From contig CAZBNU010000009.1 in NCBI GenBank assembly GCA_964493075.1, forward strand, positions 1 through 40,837: a DNA stretch of 40,837 nt, written 5' to 3'. The notes beneath the pieces are model-generated. The model was not told the DNA's origin, made no database searches, and was given only the letters and a program-made list of their open reading frames with translations. The position numbers and the translations under genes are program-made. The stretch comes from SLFT01 sp964493075. Its GTDB lineage: Bacteria > Hydrogenedentota > Hydrogenedentia > Hydrogenedentales > CAITNO01. Positions 25,018-32,961 of this stretch are shown here, piece by piece (positions within the stretch are counted from its first letter, which is position 1; every line of letters begins with the position of its first letter).

Positions 25018-27636
25018 TTATTGCACATCCGTCTCCACGTTGAATCCCTGCACCCGTAATTGAGGTGCTTTTTCCTGCGCGGGCACTTCCACGGTCAGGG
25101 TGTGAGTTTCGCCAGGGAACAGGGTAACAAAATTATCGCTCCAGTACGCAGGGGCAATGGCAAGCCCGGTGTCGGGGTCAACAAGACTCACCTCCGCCAT
25201 AAAGGCAATGTGGGCAGAGGGGTTCGCAAGGGTTACGGTATAGGTCTTTTCGTCCTGTCCAACGCCCCCATCCATTGTCGCATTAAGCCTCACTTCGGGC
25301 AACGAGGCCAAAGCGGTAAAATCGGCCGCTGACTTGGGTTGAACAGCGAAAACACCTTCGCGAGACCTGGTTTTTCCAGGAATGTCCGGGGTGTGGGAAA
25401 GCCAGTAGACATTTTCAGAAAGGATGGCCCCGCCTTTATCCGCAAGTTCAAGTTTCAGGAACCAGGGATCGCTGATGCCTTCGGGCACTTCCACCGAAGC
25501 AGCACGCACACTGCCGTCTGCGCCCACGGAAACGGTGACCCGTTCTTCTGAAACTTTAGCGCCGTTCAGATTATACATGGCATAGGTGAGCATCAGGTCA
25601 TCAAGGGCATGATAGTACGTGTTGGTCACATAAAGCCCCTGATCATCATAGCCGTAGAGAACATGCACAGGGGTACAGGCTTTCTTTGCACCGTAATAGG
25701 CGGCTGTGGCGCGCTTGTACCAGTCCACATACTGCCAGGTGAGCGCTGCCGGCCACGCTACGTTGTACTTCCAGGTGGTAATGCCCAGCGATTCGTATTT
25801 GTACCTAGCGTAGGCTTCGTACATGCCGCGGGCACTGTTGTAGTTCATGGCGTAGAGTTTATTACAGAAGTCCTCAAAGTCTTTCGGTGCGCCATATTTC
25901 TGTTCCATCATTTTGAAGATGCAATCGAAATATTCCAGCCCCTGCATCACGGTATGGAAGGACCACGTTTCGTTGCCGGCAACCGGCCACAATTTGTCTT
26001 CCGGCATCATCTGGCGCAGGCTGTCGCGGGCGGCGAGAATACCGCCAATACCGCCGGACTGGGCGAATCCCCAGGCACTGTCATGCTTTCGCTCTTCGAC
26101 GAAATGATAATGAGACGGCCCCGCATAGGTCCACAACTCCCGCGTTCCGGTGCGCGTACCGCCTGTTGCGGCGCGGGTTCTGATATTAAAGGTTCCGGAA
26201 TGGGGTTGATAGGTGCGGTTCAGGCGATGCTTTTTCAAGAGTTCCTCATAAGCCGCGTTCAGCGTGTCCGTGGGGAAGGTTTCGTCGTGTCCCAGGAAAT
26301 GCACCAGGCTGGGGTGATTGCGGATACGCAGGAACATGTCCTCGATACAAGCGATGGCAAGTTCTTCATCCGGCAGATTACGCCCGAAAATCTGCTGCGT
26401 GACCATGACCCCGTACTTGTCGCAAAGATCATAAAAAGGAGCCAGTTCACGAATGGAAAATCCCTCGGAACGAAGCATGTTGAGGTTGGCTTCCTTGGCG
26501 TGACGAATCAAAGCGTCATACAAACTCTCATCCAAATTCAGCAACATGTCGATGGTCATCCATGCGCCGCCCCGAATCAGGATGTTTTGTCCGTTCACCT
26601 GATAGCCGCGCCAGTCATCTGCGTTGATGTAGGTGGTGACGTCCCGTATGCCGAAATCGGTGGCGGCCGTATCCGACTGCGTCCCCCCCACTTCAACCTT
26701 CAGTTCCAGCGAGTACATTTCCTGCGTGCCTACCGGATTGGGCCACCAGACACGGGGCTGTTCAATAGTCAGGGGTTCAAATATTACTTCCCGCATTTCG
26801 TTGGGTTCCAGCGCAACCTCCTGCGAAAAAGCCCTGCCCTCTATCACGCCGGACAACACGCCGGAAACCTTTGCATCGGTGTTGTTGCGCAGCCACGCGG
26901 ACACTGTAAGTCGTGCCTGTTCCAGACCGGGCACATCCAGGTCCGACTCCACATAGGGATGACGGATGCTGATTGCACCCTGCTCGCGCAGATACACCGG
27001 CTGCCAGATGCCCATGTTCATATCTGGCGGCTGAGGATTATGGTCGTCCCAACCCGTGGTCGCTTCAATCTGCTTGGTTTTGTATTCCAGGTCAGGAAGG
27101 AGGCCAGGTGGGATAATCTCCACCGCCAGCGCGTTCTTATCGCCATAATTCAGCAGGTCTGTAACAGGAAATTCAAAGCGGCGGAACATGCCGATAATCG
27201 TGTCATTACCCGCCACCTTCTTACCGTTCAACCAGATATTCGCCTCATAATTGATCCCTTCAAAATGCAGGGTGAAGACGCGTCCTTCCTGTTTCGACGG
27301 CATGTCGAACTCGACACGATACCACCAGGGATCACGGAACGGACTATCCTCCTTCTGGATAAGCCAAGCACCCTCCTGAAAACCTGGTATACTCTTCAGG
27401 TTCAGACCATAGTAAGGGTCTTCATAAACGCCATTGTCCACCAGCCCCGCCAACACCGTCTTCGGAACCGTAATGCCATACCAGCCGTCAACACTGACGC
27501 CCGGCACGGAAAGCGCCGCGCCCGCCTCTGCAATCTTCGCGCTGGACTGCATATACCATGCATCAGCAGGAATCACCCCTGGCTGGGCAGAAACAACAAA
27601 AGCCTGCAAAGTAAAAAGAATAGATAGAGCGCTCAT
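25018..27636 (-). CDS. Glycoside hydrolase family 2 protein (exo-glucosaminidase/mannosidase-like)
   Basis: A secreted 872-residue GH2 enzyme. ATG 27636 is preferred over an upstream start at 27699 because AAGGG precedes it and it gives the signal peptide MSALSILFTLQAFVVSA. The sugar-binding beta-sandwich (WYGITVPKTVLAGLVDNGVYEDPYYG, WWYRVEFDMP, HFEGINYEANIWLNG) is followed by Ig-like and TIM-barrel domains. Candidate catalytic acids are E452 in FLGHDETF and E556 in VAGNETWSFH. The N-terminal motifs resemble exo-beta-D-glucosaminidase and beta-mannosidase groups rather than beta-galactosidase. It would remove terminal sugars from oligosaccharides in the periplasm or outside. No other sugar-use genes adjoin it, so the substrate is uncertain. 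Confidence 0.9.
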   Translation of the reverse strand: MSALSILFTLQAFVVSAQPGVIPADAWYMQSSAKIAEAGAALSVPGVSVDGWYGITVPKTVLAGLVDNGVYEDPYYGLNLKSIPGFQEGAWLIQKEDSPFRDPWWYRVEFDMPSKQEGRVFTLHFEGINYEANIWLNGKKVAGNDTIIGMFRRFEFPVTDLLNYGDKNALAVEIIPPGLLPDLEYKTKQIEATTGWDDHNPQPPDMNMGIWQPVYLREQGAISIRHPYVESDLDVPGLEQARLTVSAWLRNNTDAKVSGVLSGVIEGRAFSQEVALEPNEMREVIFEPLTIEQPRVWWPNPVGTQEMYSLELKVEVGGTQSDTAATDFGIRDVTTYINADDWRGYQVNGQNILIRGGAWMTIDMLLNLDESLYDALIRHAKEANLNMLRSEGFSIRELAPFYDLCDKYGVMVTQQIFGRNLPDEELAIACIEDMFLRIRNHPSLVHFLGHDETFPTDTLNAAYEELLKKHRLNRTYQPHSGTFNIRTRAATGGTRTGTRELWTYAGPSHYHFVEERKHDSAWGFAQSGGIGGILAARDSLRQMMPEDKLWPVAGNETWSFHTVMQGLEYFDCIFKMMEQKYGAPKDFEDFCNKLYAMNYNSARGMYEAYARYKYESLGITTWKYNVAWPAALTWQYVDWYKRATAAYYGAKKACTPVHVLYGYDDQGLYVTNTYYHALDDLMLTYAMYNLNGAKVSEERVTVSVGADGSVRAASVEVPEGISDPWFLKLELADKGGAILSENVYWLSHTPDIPGKTRSREGVFAVQPKSAADFTALASLPEVRLNATMDGGVGQDEKTYTVTLANPSAHIAFMAEVSLVDPDTGLAIAPAYWSDNFVTLFPGETHTLTVEVPAQEKAPQLRVQGFNVETDVQ

Positions 27637-27791
27637 GATAAATCCCTTCTGTTGAAAACGAAGCTGAAACGCAAGCATCCCGCATATACTAACAAACACA
27701 TAGCGAATATGCGTAACGCTAGTCCCAAAACAGACCGCTCAAATCAGGTTTTGGTTTCCACTACTCCTGAGGACTCTGATGTCCCATCCAA

Positions 27792-28130
27792 TTATTCCTC
27801 CCCCGGCGGCATACGAAGTTTTTTAATATCACTACGCAACTGTTTACTCCGCAGCCGTTTGGCTTTTGCCGAACGACTTGGGCGTGTAGCGATGCGTGGT
27901 TCTGGGACATGACGCAAGGCTTCCAGACGCCTTAACAGTTCTTCCAAGGCTGCCTCCTTATTCTTGAACTGCGACCGTGAAGCGGTCTGAACCACCACAA
28001 TACCGGTGGGTAAATGGCGCAAACGCACAGCCGAATCGGTCGTGTTCTTCTTTTGCCCTCCGGGCCCATGGCTGCGGAAGAATGTATACTCCAAATCCTG
28101 TTCTTGAGGATAGTCTATGTCGGCACCCAT
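27792..28130 (-). CDS. Peptide chain release factor-like protein with GGQ motif
   Basis: A 112-residue protein made of only the peptidyl-tRNA hydrolysis domain of class I release factors: FRSHGPGGQKKNTTDSAVRL holds GGQ (24-26), and a basic Arg/Lys-rich tail follows. The codon-reading domain is absent, as in ArfB (YaeJ), which rescues ribosomes stalled on broken mRNA, with its tail in the empty mRNA channel. The tail supports that role. Sequence details (GPGGQ rather than GAGGQ) place it in the more general 'release factor-like' group. AGGA 7 bases upstream supports the start. It appears to be a single-gene unit. Confidence 0.88.
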   Translation of the reverse strand: MGADIDYPQEQDLEYTFFRSHGPGGQKKNTTDSAVRLRHLPTGIVVVQTASRSQFKNKEAALEELLRRLEALRHVPEPRIATRPSRSAKAKRLRSKQLRSDIKKLRMPPGEE

Positions 28131-28289
28131 AAAACATCCTATTTCTTTGCGATACTTTTAAGCCCTCCACACCCTTTTGGAGAACTCCCATCCAACTTGG
28201 ACCGTTATTCAGAATATTGACAGCCCAACCGGTAAAACCGTCTGCTATATCCGATTGGGATAGGATCGAGAACATGATATGGCACTATA

Positions 28290-28316
28290 GTGGTGCGGAA
28301 TTGAAGCCTGCACCAC
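28290..28316 (-). terminator. Candidate hairpin terminator after nadA
   Basis: GTGGTGC (28290-28296) and GCACCAC (28310-28316) form a perfect 7-bp stem with a 13-base loop, 21 bases past the nadA stop on the minus strand. There is no U-tract, so Rho-independent action is doubtful. Confidence 0.35.
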
Positions 28317-28336
28317 AACTTAAACATTGGGTTGTG

Positions 28337-29410
28337 TTACCGAATCTCAATCATCCGCTGGATGGGTATTCGGGCACGTTCGATAATATCTACGGGTAGT
28401 TCTATTTTGTACTGGAGTTTCTGCAGTGCGGCGAGGGTGTCTTCGAGGGTGATGTAGTTCATGTGTTTGCAGCGCAGGGTGCAGGCGCGCACCATGTTGC
28501 GATGGGGAAATTCTGCGGCGAGGTTGTCGCCCATGGAGCACTCGGTCAACAAGGCATAGCGCGGCGCATCCACATCGCGGACATAGTCCACCATGAGTTT
28601 TGTGCTGCCGGAGATGTCCACCTTTGCAATAACTTCCGGGCTGCATTCGGGGTGCGCCAGAATGACGGCGTCGGGATATTGCTTGCGGATGTTGTCCACA
28701 TCCTCAGGCGTGAACAGTTCGTGTACTTCGCATTTGGCATGCCAGCCAATTACGAGGGGTTGGTCTTCGGGAATGGCCGCGAAGGCTGCACCATCGTTTT
28801 CCGAATCCAGGAAGGCAACCCCCATCTGCGCTGCTGTGTTTGCCGCGAGATAGGCGTCCGGCAAAAACAGGATGCGCTTGTGTCCCATCTCAATAAGTTT
28901 CTGAAGCACTTTGTCCGCATTACCGGAAGTGCAGCAATAGTCCGATTCCGCCTTGGCGTCTGCGTAGGTATTCACATAGGTGACGACGACGGCACCGGGA
29001 AAGCGTTCCTTCAGAGTGCGGATATCTTCGGCGCTTATGCCTTCGGCAAGGGAACAGCCCGCCTTTTCCGACGGCACCAGAACGGTCTTGGAAGGATTCA
29101 GTACCTTTGCGGTTTCACCCATGAACAGGACACCGCAAAACACAATAATGTCCGCATCGGTTTTGGCAGCGATGGACGAAAGTTGCAGCGAGTCGCCGGT
29201 ATAATCGGGCACCGTGTGATACAGGGCGGGCTCCATATAGTTGTGCCCGAGGATTACAGCATTCTTTTCGCGTTTTAGTTGGTTGATGGCATGGGCCAGT
29301 TCAACCTTCGTTTCAATCTCAATTTCGGGCACAATCCCTTTCAGGACTTCCTGCATGAATTGTCGTGTCTCATCGAGGGACGCGTTGGGTGGTAATGTGG
29401 CGATGGGCAT
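28337..29410 (-). CDS. nadA: Quinolinate synthase A
   Basis: A cytoplasmic 4Fe-4S enzyme that condenses iminoaspartate with dihydroxyacetone phosphate to quinolinate, the NAD precursor. The 357-residue length is normal. ILGHNYMEP, DYTGDSLQLS and the three cluster cysteines are recognisable: C92 (FCGVLFMGET), C227 (HAKCEVHE) and C291 (LLTECSMGDN). The family's third-domain features VTYVNTYADAKAESDYCCTSGNA and AHPECSPEV are also intact. The nearest purine-rich ribosome site is about 13 bases upstream, longer than usual. nadB and nadC are not nearby. The oxygen-sensitive cluster fits an anaerobic host. Confidence 0.97.
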   Translation of the reverse strand: MPIATLPPNASLDETRQFMQEVLKGIVPEIEIETKVELAHAINQLKREKNAVILGHNYMEPALYHTVPDYTGDSLQLSSIAAKTDADIIVFCGVLFMGETAKVLNPSKTVLVPSEKAGCSLAEGISAEDIRTLKERFPGAVVVTYVNTYADAKAESDYCCTSGNADKVLQKLIEMGHKRILFLPDAYLAANTAAQMGVAFLDSENDGAAFAAIPEDQPLVIGWHAKCEVHELFTPEDVDNIRKQYPDAVILAHPECSPEVIAKVDISGSTKLMVDYVRDVDAPRYALLTECSMGDNLAAEFPHRNMVRACTLRCKHMNYITLEDTLAALQKLQYKIELPVDIIERARIPIQRMIEIR

Positions 29411-29519
29411 GGCGTTGAAGATTTCCTTTCTTTGGCACCGACGCGGATGGTTTTATGTGGTTGCCTGTTATTGCAGCCCCAAGACATGGTAGCACGGTGT
29501 AAGAACCGTTCACAAATGT

Positions 29520-30266
29520 TTACCCTTTGTTCCGATCAAGATGCCCTTGCCGGAGCCATTCAGCAAGGGCGATTCCAGCGCTGACAGAGGCATTCAAACT
29601 GGAAATGACCCCCGAAATGGGAATTGAAACGACGTAATCGGCGTGTTCCTTCACCAACCGCCGAATCCCTGCTCCTTCACTGCCGATAACCATGGCCGTG
29701 CGTCCCGACAAATCTGCTTGCCAAATTGTCCGGTCTCCATCGGCATCCAATGCCGCCACCCAAAACCTGTTCTTCTTGAGAAACTCCAACGCTCGAACCA
29801 GATTGGTTGCCTGTATGAGGTCAACATACTCCATCCCCCCGGCTGCCGCCTTCATAGCAGCGGTAGTCACGGGTGAGGAACGGTCCTTGCAAAATAACAC
29901 GCCAGTGGCGCCGCATGCAGCTGCGCTTCTTACGATAGCGCCGAAATTCTGCGGGTCTTCGATCCCGTCCAACACCACAAGCATCTGGCAGTCATCCGGA
30001 TGGCGACACAGCCAGTCCTCCACTGTGAAAATAGGTAGAGGTCGGGCACGAAGCACTACACCCTGATGTTTCACCCCAAACGACAAAGCGTCCAGATGTT
30101 TGCGGTCTGTATACTTTACCGGCACATCTTTGGCACAGGCCAGCAACTCCTCAAACTCTTTGGGCTGGCCGCAAATATACAGTTGTTCTGGCACACGCCG
30201 TGCTACCTGCAGGCAGACCAACACCGGCAATCTGCCTGCAATAATTTCCGTATGGTGGGCGGTCAT
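29520..30266 (-). CDS. rlmB: 23S rRNA 2'-O-ribose methyltransferase of the TrmH/RlmB family
   Basis: A 248-residue SpoU methyltransferase with an N-terminal substrate-binding domain and a C-terminal trefoil-knot SAM domain: motif 1 NFGAIVRSA (N107, catalytic Arg), motif 2 IGSEGAG (194-200) and motif 3 SLNASVSAG (223-231). RlmB methylates a guanosine in 23S rRNA, but related enzymes act on tRNA, so the exact target is inferred. The start codon overlaps the stop of the upstream TPR gene by ATGA, showing translational coupling with the two small membrane-protein genes. Confidence 0.9.
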   Translation of the reverse strand: MTAHHTEIIAGRLPVLVCLQVARRVPEQLYICGQPKEFEELLACAKDVPVKYTDRKHLDALSFGVKHQGVVLRARPLPIFTVEDWLCRHPDDCQMLVVLDGIEDPQNFGAIVRSAAACGATGVLFCKDRSSPVTTAAMKAAAGGMEYVDLIQATNLVRALEFLKKNRFWVAALDADGDRTIWQADLSGRTAMVIGSEGAGIRRLVKEHADYVVSIPISGVISSLNASVSAGIALAEWLRQGHLDRNKG

Positions 30267-30703
30267 TTAAGTTCGTGAACCGCCGCAAGTTTCGCTGCAC
30301 GCTGGCGCAGGTTGTCGTTGTTGGGCACGCGACTGTCAATGTCCGTTGCGTTACTTGCCACGAGTTCCTCAAGGAGGTCTTTCGCCTCCTGATAGCGTCC
30401 CGCTTTTTCGAGGCACTTGACAATACGGTATCTGTTATACCAGTAATTGGCGCCATTCGTGCCGTAACGCTGAATAGCCATGTCCATAATGGTCATGGCT
30501 TTTTCGTATTGGAAAAGATACATGCAATACCCACCCACACGCGTCAGACCAGCCTCATCAAGTTTATCGCGTTCCGGGTCTTGTCCCGGAACAGCAGTGC
30601 TAAACTTGGTCACCATATAGTTGATGCCAGGGCTGCTAGCAAGAAAACCGATACCCACAACTACCACGATGATAATTGGCCACTTCAATCCACTCAGATC
30701 CAT
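30263..30703 (-). CDS. Small membrane-anchored TPR-like protein
   Basis: A 146-residue protein with one N-terminal transmembrane helix (IIIVVVVGIGFLASS, about 10-24) and a helical domain with TPR-like repeats (FQYEKAMTIMDMAIQRYG; YRIVKCLEKAGRYQEAKDLLEELVAS). The ATG at 30703 is chosen because AGGGAG stands just upstream and the preceding gene ends 12 bases before; the open frame further upstream overlaps that gene. It ends in ATGA overlap with rlmB. Likely a protein-protein interaction scaffold at the inner membrane. The partner is unknown, though its neighbour is also a membrane protein. Confidence 0.8.
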   Translation of the reverse strand: MDLSGLKWPIIIVVVVGIGFLASSPGINYMVTKFSTAVPGQDPERDKLDEAGLTRVGGYCMYLFQYEKAMTIMDMAIQRYGTNGANYWYNRYRIVKCLEKAGRYQEAKDLLEELVASNATDIDSRVPNNDNLRQRAAKLAAVHELK

Positions 30704-30714
30704 GATTTGTCTCC

Positions 30715-31080
30715 CTATGTTCGGTTCCACATGATAAAAAAGAAATTCAACGCTTTCAAGGTCAACGGCGTCAATACCGGAATGTAAATATGATAGGCGG
30801 TGAATCCCAAAGCAAACAGCACGGCGCTTAGCATAATCAGACTGCCTATGAGATTCCTGGTGTGAAAAAAGAGGCCACGCCGGGTTGCGCGGTCCAAATC
30901 CATATCCTTGGCGCGCTGCATAAACGTTTCGTGCTGCTCCCGGCAAATGTCAGAACAGTAAAACCCCGCAGTTGTGCGTATTCCACAACTGCTGCATACT
31001 GGCTTCCCGCACTGCTTGCATCTTCCTATTGCTTCCAGATTCGGATGATTTATACATCCAATACTCTTCGCACCAACCAT
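30715..31080 (-). CDS. B-box-like zinc-finger membrane protein
   Basis: A 121-residue protein. Residues 9-50 hold a cross-brace pattern of zinc ligands (C9, H12, C21, C24, C29, C32, C42, C46, H50) like bacterial B-box or rhomboid-associated zinc fingers. Residues about 75-117 contain two hydrophobic segments (NLIGSLIMLSAVLFALGF and LTLKALNFFFIM). AAGGA 7 bases upstream sets the start. It heads a compact three-gene unit with the TPR protein and rlmB. The function is unknown. The finger probably faces the cytoplasm and could recruit a partner to the membrane. Confidence 0.78.
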   Translation of the reverse strand: MVGAKSIGCINHPNLEAIGRCKQCGKPVCSSCGIRTTAGFYCSDICREQHETFMQRAKDMDLDRATRRGLFFHTRNLIGSLIMLSAVLFALGFTAYHIYIPVLTPLTLKALNFFFIMWNRT

Positions 31081-31120
31081 ATCGCTATCCTTCAGATGTT
31101 TTCACCCTACAAACAATACC

Positions 31121-31129
31121 ATTATAACA
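31121..31129 (-). promoter_or_regulatory. Extended -10 promoter for the zinc-finger/TPR/rlmB unit
   Basis: On the minus strand TGTTATAAT reads as TGN plus a perfect TATAAT (31121-31126), 41 bases before the start at 31080, inside the 63-base gap after mnmA. No good -35 is seen, which is tolerated in extended -10 promoters. Confidence 0.5.
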
Positions 31130-31143
31130 CATTGTTAAATCAA

Positions 31144-32265
31144 TTAGATTCCCGGCTCATATTCTTGAATCTCCCCGGCAGCGAGCACGTATCCGGCATC
31201 ATCATAAAATACCGCCCATTGTCCTGGTGTGACTGCGCGCTGCGGGACTTTAAGAGTCACATGGGCGCAGCGTGCTGCGGGCACAATTTTCGCGGGAACA
31301 GGTACATGACGATAGCGCAGTTGCACCAGCGCGTCAAAGGGTTCTGTCTGCGGGGCTATCATCCCCCAGAACAAGGTTCTTGTATTAAAAGAATTACAGC
31401 AGGCATCCTTTTCACGTCCCAAAACAATCGTATTCGCTGTCGCATCTATCCTGATCACATACAACGGCTCAGATGCACTGATTCCAAGTCCTCGACGCTG
31501 ACCAATAGTATAGTAATGAATGCCTTTATGTCTGCCCAGTACATTACCATCCACATCTACAATTAGACCCGATTCCCCCCGGCCCTGTCTTTCTTCAACA
31601 ATGCGCGCATAGTTGCGGTCAGCAACGAAACAAATTTCCTGACTTTCCGCCTTTAAGCTGATTTTGGAATTTACAGTGGCGGCAACGGCGCGGGCTTCTT
31701 CTTTTGTCATCCTGCCCAGGGGAAAACATGACCTTTGCAGCTGGGGTTGCGTCAACGGCGCCAAGACATAACTCTGGTCCTTTTGTCGGTAGACGCTGCG
31801 TCGCAGCGCCATGCGCCCATTTTTTCCTTCAAGCCGCGCATAATGCCCCATGGCGATGTACTGGCAGCCCCACTCCCGAGCATACCGAAACAAGAGACCG
31901 AATTTAACAATGCGATTACACTGGATACACGGGTTAGGCGTTCGCCCGGCAGCATACTGAGCCGCAAAGGGCGTGATGATATGCCTGTCAAAGGCTTCCA
32001 CGATACGCACTGTTCTGTGTTCGATGCCCAACTGTTCACATACGCTACGGGCATCTTCGGCGGCCTGCAAACCGCAACAGGGTTCGAAGACAGGTTTTAC
32101 TGGGGAATCCCCTGTCATGCGCAATGTGGCGCCCATACATTCATATCCGGAACGCACCAGCAGTGCAGCAACTGCCACACTATCCACGCCGCCGCTCATG
32201 GCAACCAGAATTCGCGCTCCCGGCGGCGGCATGAAGTTGTCAGTAGTTGCGTCTGCGGCACACAT
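31144..32265 (-). CDS. mnmA: tRNA-specific 2-thiouridylase
   Basis: Cytoplasmic enzyme that adds sulfur to U34 of Lys, Glu and Gln tRNAs. The 373-residue length is normal. The PP-loop SGGVDS (24-29) binds ATP. The catalytic cysteine pair is C116 in NPCIQCNRIVKF and C212 in SQEICFVADRNY. KDQSYVL and the C-terminal barrel (GQRRGLGISASEPLYVI, TPGQWAVFYD) are present. The N-terminus is about ten residues longer than usual before ARILVAMSGG, so a start at the internal Met (residue 12) is possible. It follows the RPE-like gene by 12 bases and is likely in its operon. Confidence 0.96.
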   Translation of the reverse strand: MCAADATTDNFMPPPGARILVAMSGGVDSVAVAALLVRSGYECMGATLRMTGDSPVKPVFEPCCGLQAAEDARSVCEQLGIEHRTVRIVEAFDRHIITPFAAQYAAGRTPNPCIQCNRIVKFGLLFRYAREWGCQYIAMGHYARLEGKNGRMALRRSVYRQKDQSYVLAPLTQPQLQRSCFPLGRMTKEEARAVAATVNSKISLKAESQEICFVADRNYARIVEERQGRGESGLIVDVDGNVLGRHKGIHYYTIGQRRGLGISASEPLYVIRIDATANTIVLGREKDACCNSFNTRTLFWGMIAPQTEPFDALVQLRYRHVPVPAKIVPAARCAHVTLKVPQRAVTPGQWAVFYDDAGYVLAAGEIQEYEPGI

Positions 32266-32277
32266 TAAGTATCACTC

Positions 32278-32961
32278 TCAACCTTTCTGCAACAGGGCTA
32301 CATATTTTTCAATGGCGGCTGGCATGGATACCTCTCCTATTTCTGTGAGCATCCCGGGATTAATTCCCAGTACAGATGCCCCTGCTTCCAATGCACGTCC
32401 TGCCAATGACAGGCTGATGCCTCCGGCAATCATTATGGATGTACGCAACTCACGGTAACGTATGTTTTCATTCAGCATTCTCACACGTTCAACGAGAGGC
32501 GAAACCACGGATTCCTTTTGATTGTCATCCGCGTCAACGCCAAAAAGGCAGACCCGATCTGTCTTCTCAAGCAGGTAATCAACCGCCACGAGGGATGTGG
32601 CGGGATTCAGCGCTATCCCGGCGCCCATCCCTGCCGCCCGTATGGATGACAAGGTTCTGTGCGCATGGGTTGACGCTTCAAGAGAGAAGGTCAGTGCAGC
32701 CGCTCCTGCAACAGCGCATGCTTCAATCTGCCGTTGTGGATTTCTTGCCAGCAACAACACATGGCATGGGATACTCGTTTCAGCGCTGACTCGCCGTACC
32801 AGTTCCAGACCAACAGTGAGAGGCGCTATTTCGCCATCGCCCACAGGAAAAATCAACTCCCCAACAGAATCTGTATCCACTGTTTCCAGTTGTTGCTGGA
32901 GGTGCATCAGGTCAAAACAAGTGATATATGGGGCAAGATTAAAAGTGCTTCTGTCAGTCAT
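32278..32961 (-). CDS. Divergent ribulose-phosphate 3-epimerase-like TIM-barrel protein
   Basis: A 227-residue barrel. TFSLEAST...IRAAGMGAGIALNPATSL (about 91-123) strongly resembles the ribulose-phosphate epimerase strand where true enzymes read H-x-EA and KAGVALNP. The metal ligands and flexible loop are largely changed: the usual VDVMDGHF is FPVGDGEI (D42 kept, His lost), the barrel-end VDGGI is IAGGI (A179 replaces Asp), and the NPGFGGQ loop is GVDADDNQ. H67 is kept. Ordinary epimerase activity is therefore doubtful. It overlaps the upstream UroD-like gene by 8 bases (ATGACTGA), so the two products are made together. Its job is probably linked to that partner. Confidence 0.7.
   Translation of the reverse strand: MTDRSTFNLAPYITCFDLMHLQQQLETVDTDSVGELIFPVGDGEIAPLTVGLELVRRVSAETSIPCHVLLLARNPQRQIEACAVAGAAALTFSLEASTHAHRTLSSIRAAGMGAGIALNPATSLVAVDYLLEKTDRVCLFGVDADDNQKESVVSPLVERVRMLNENIRYRELRTSIMIAGGISLSLAGRALEAGASVLGINPGMLTEIGEVSMPAAIEKYVALLQKG

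Noticed and set aside
25609..27627. A 672-codon open frame on the plus strand over the GH2 gene
   Set aside because: It mirrors the GH2 coding strand, its product is low-complexity and domain-free, and the GH2 protein has clear family motifs and a signal peptide.
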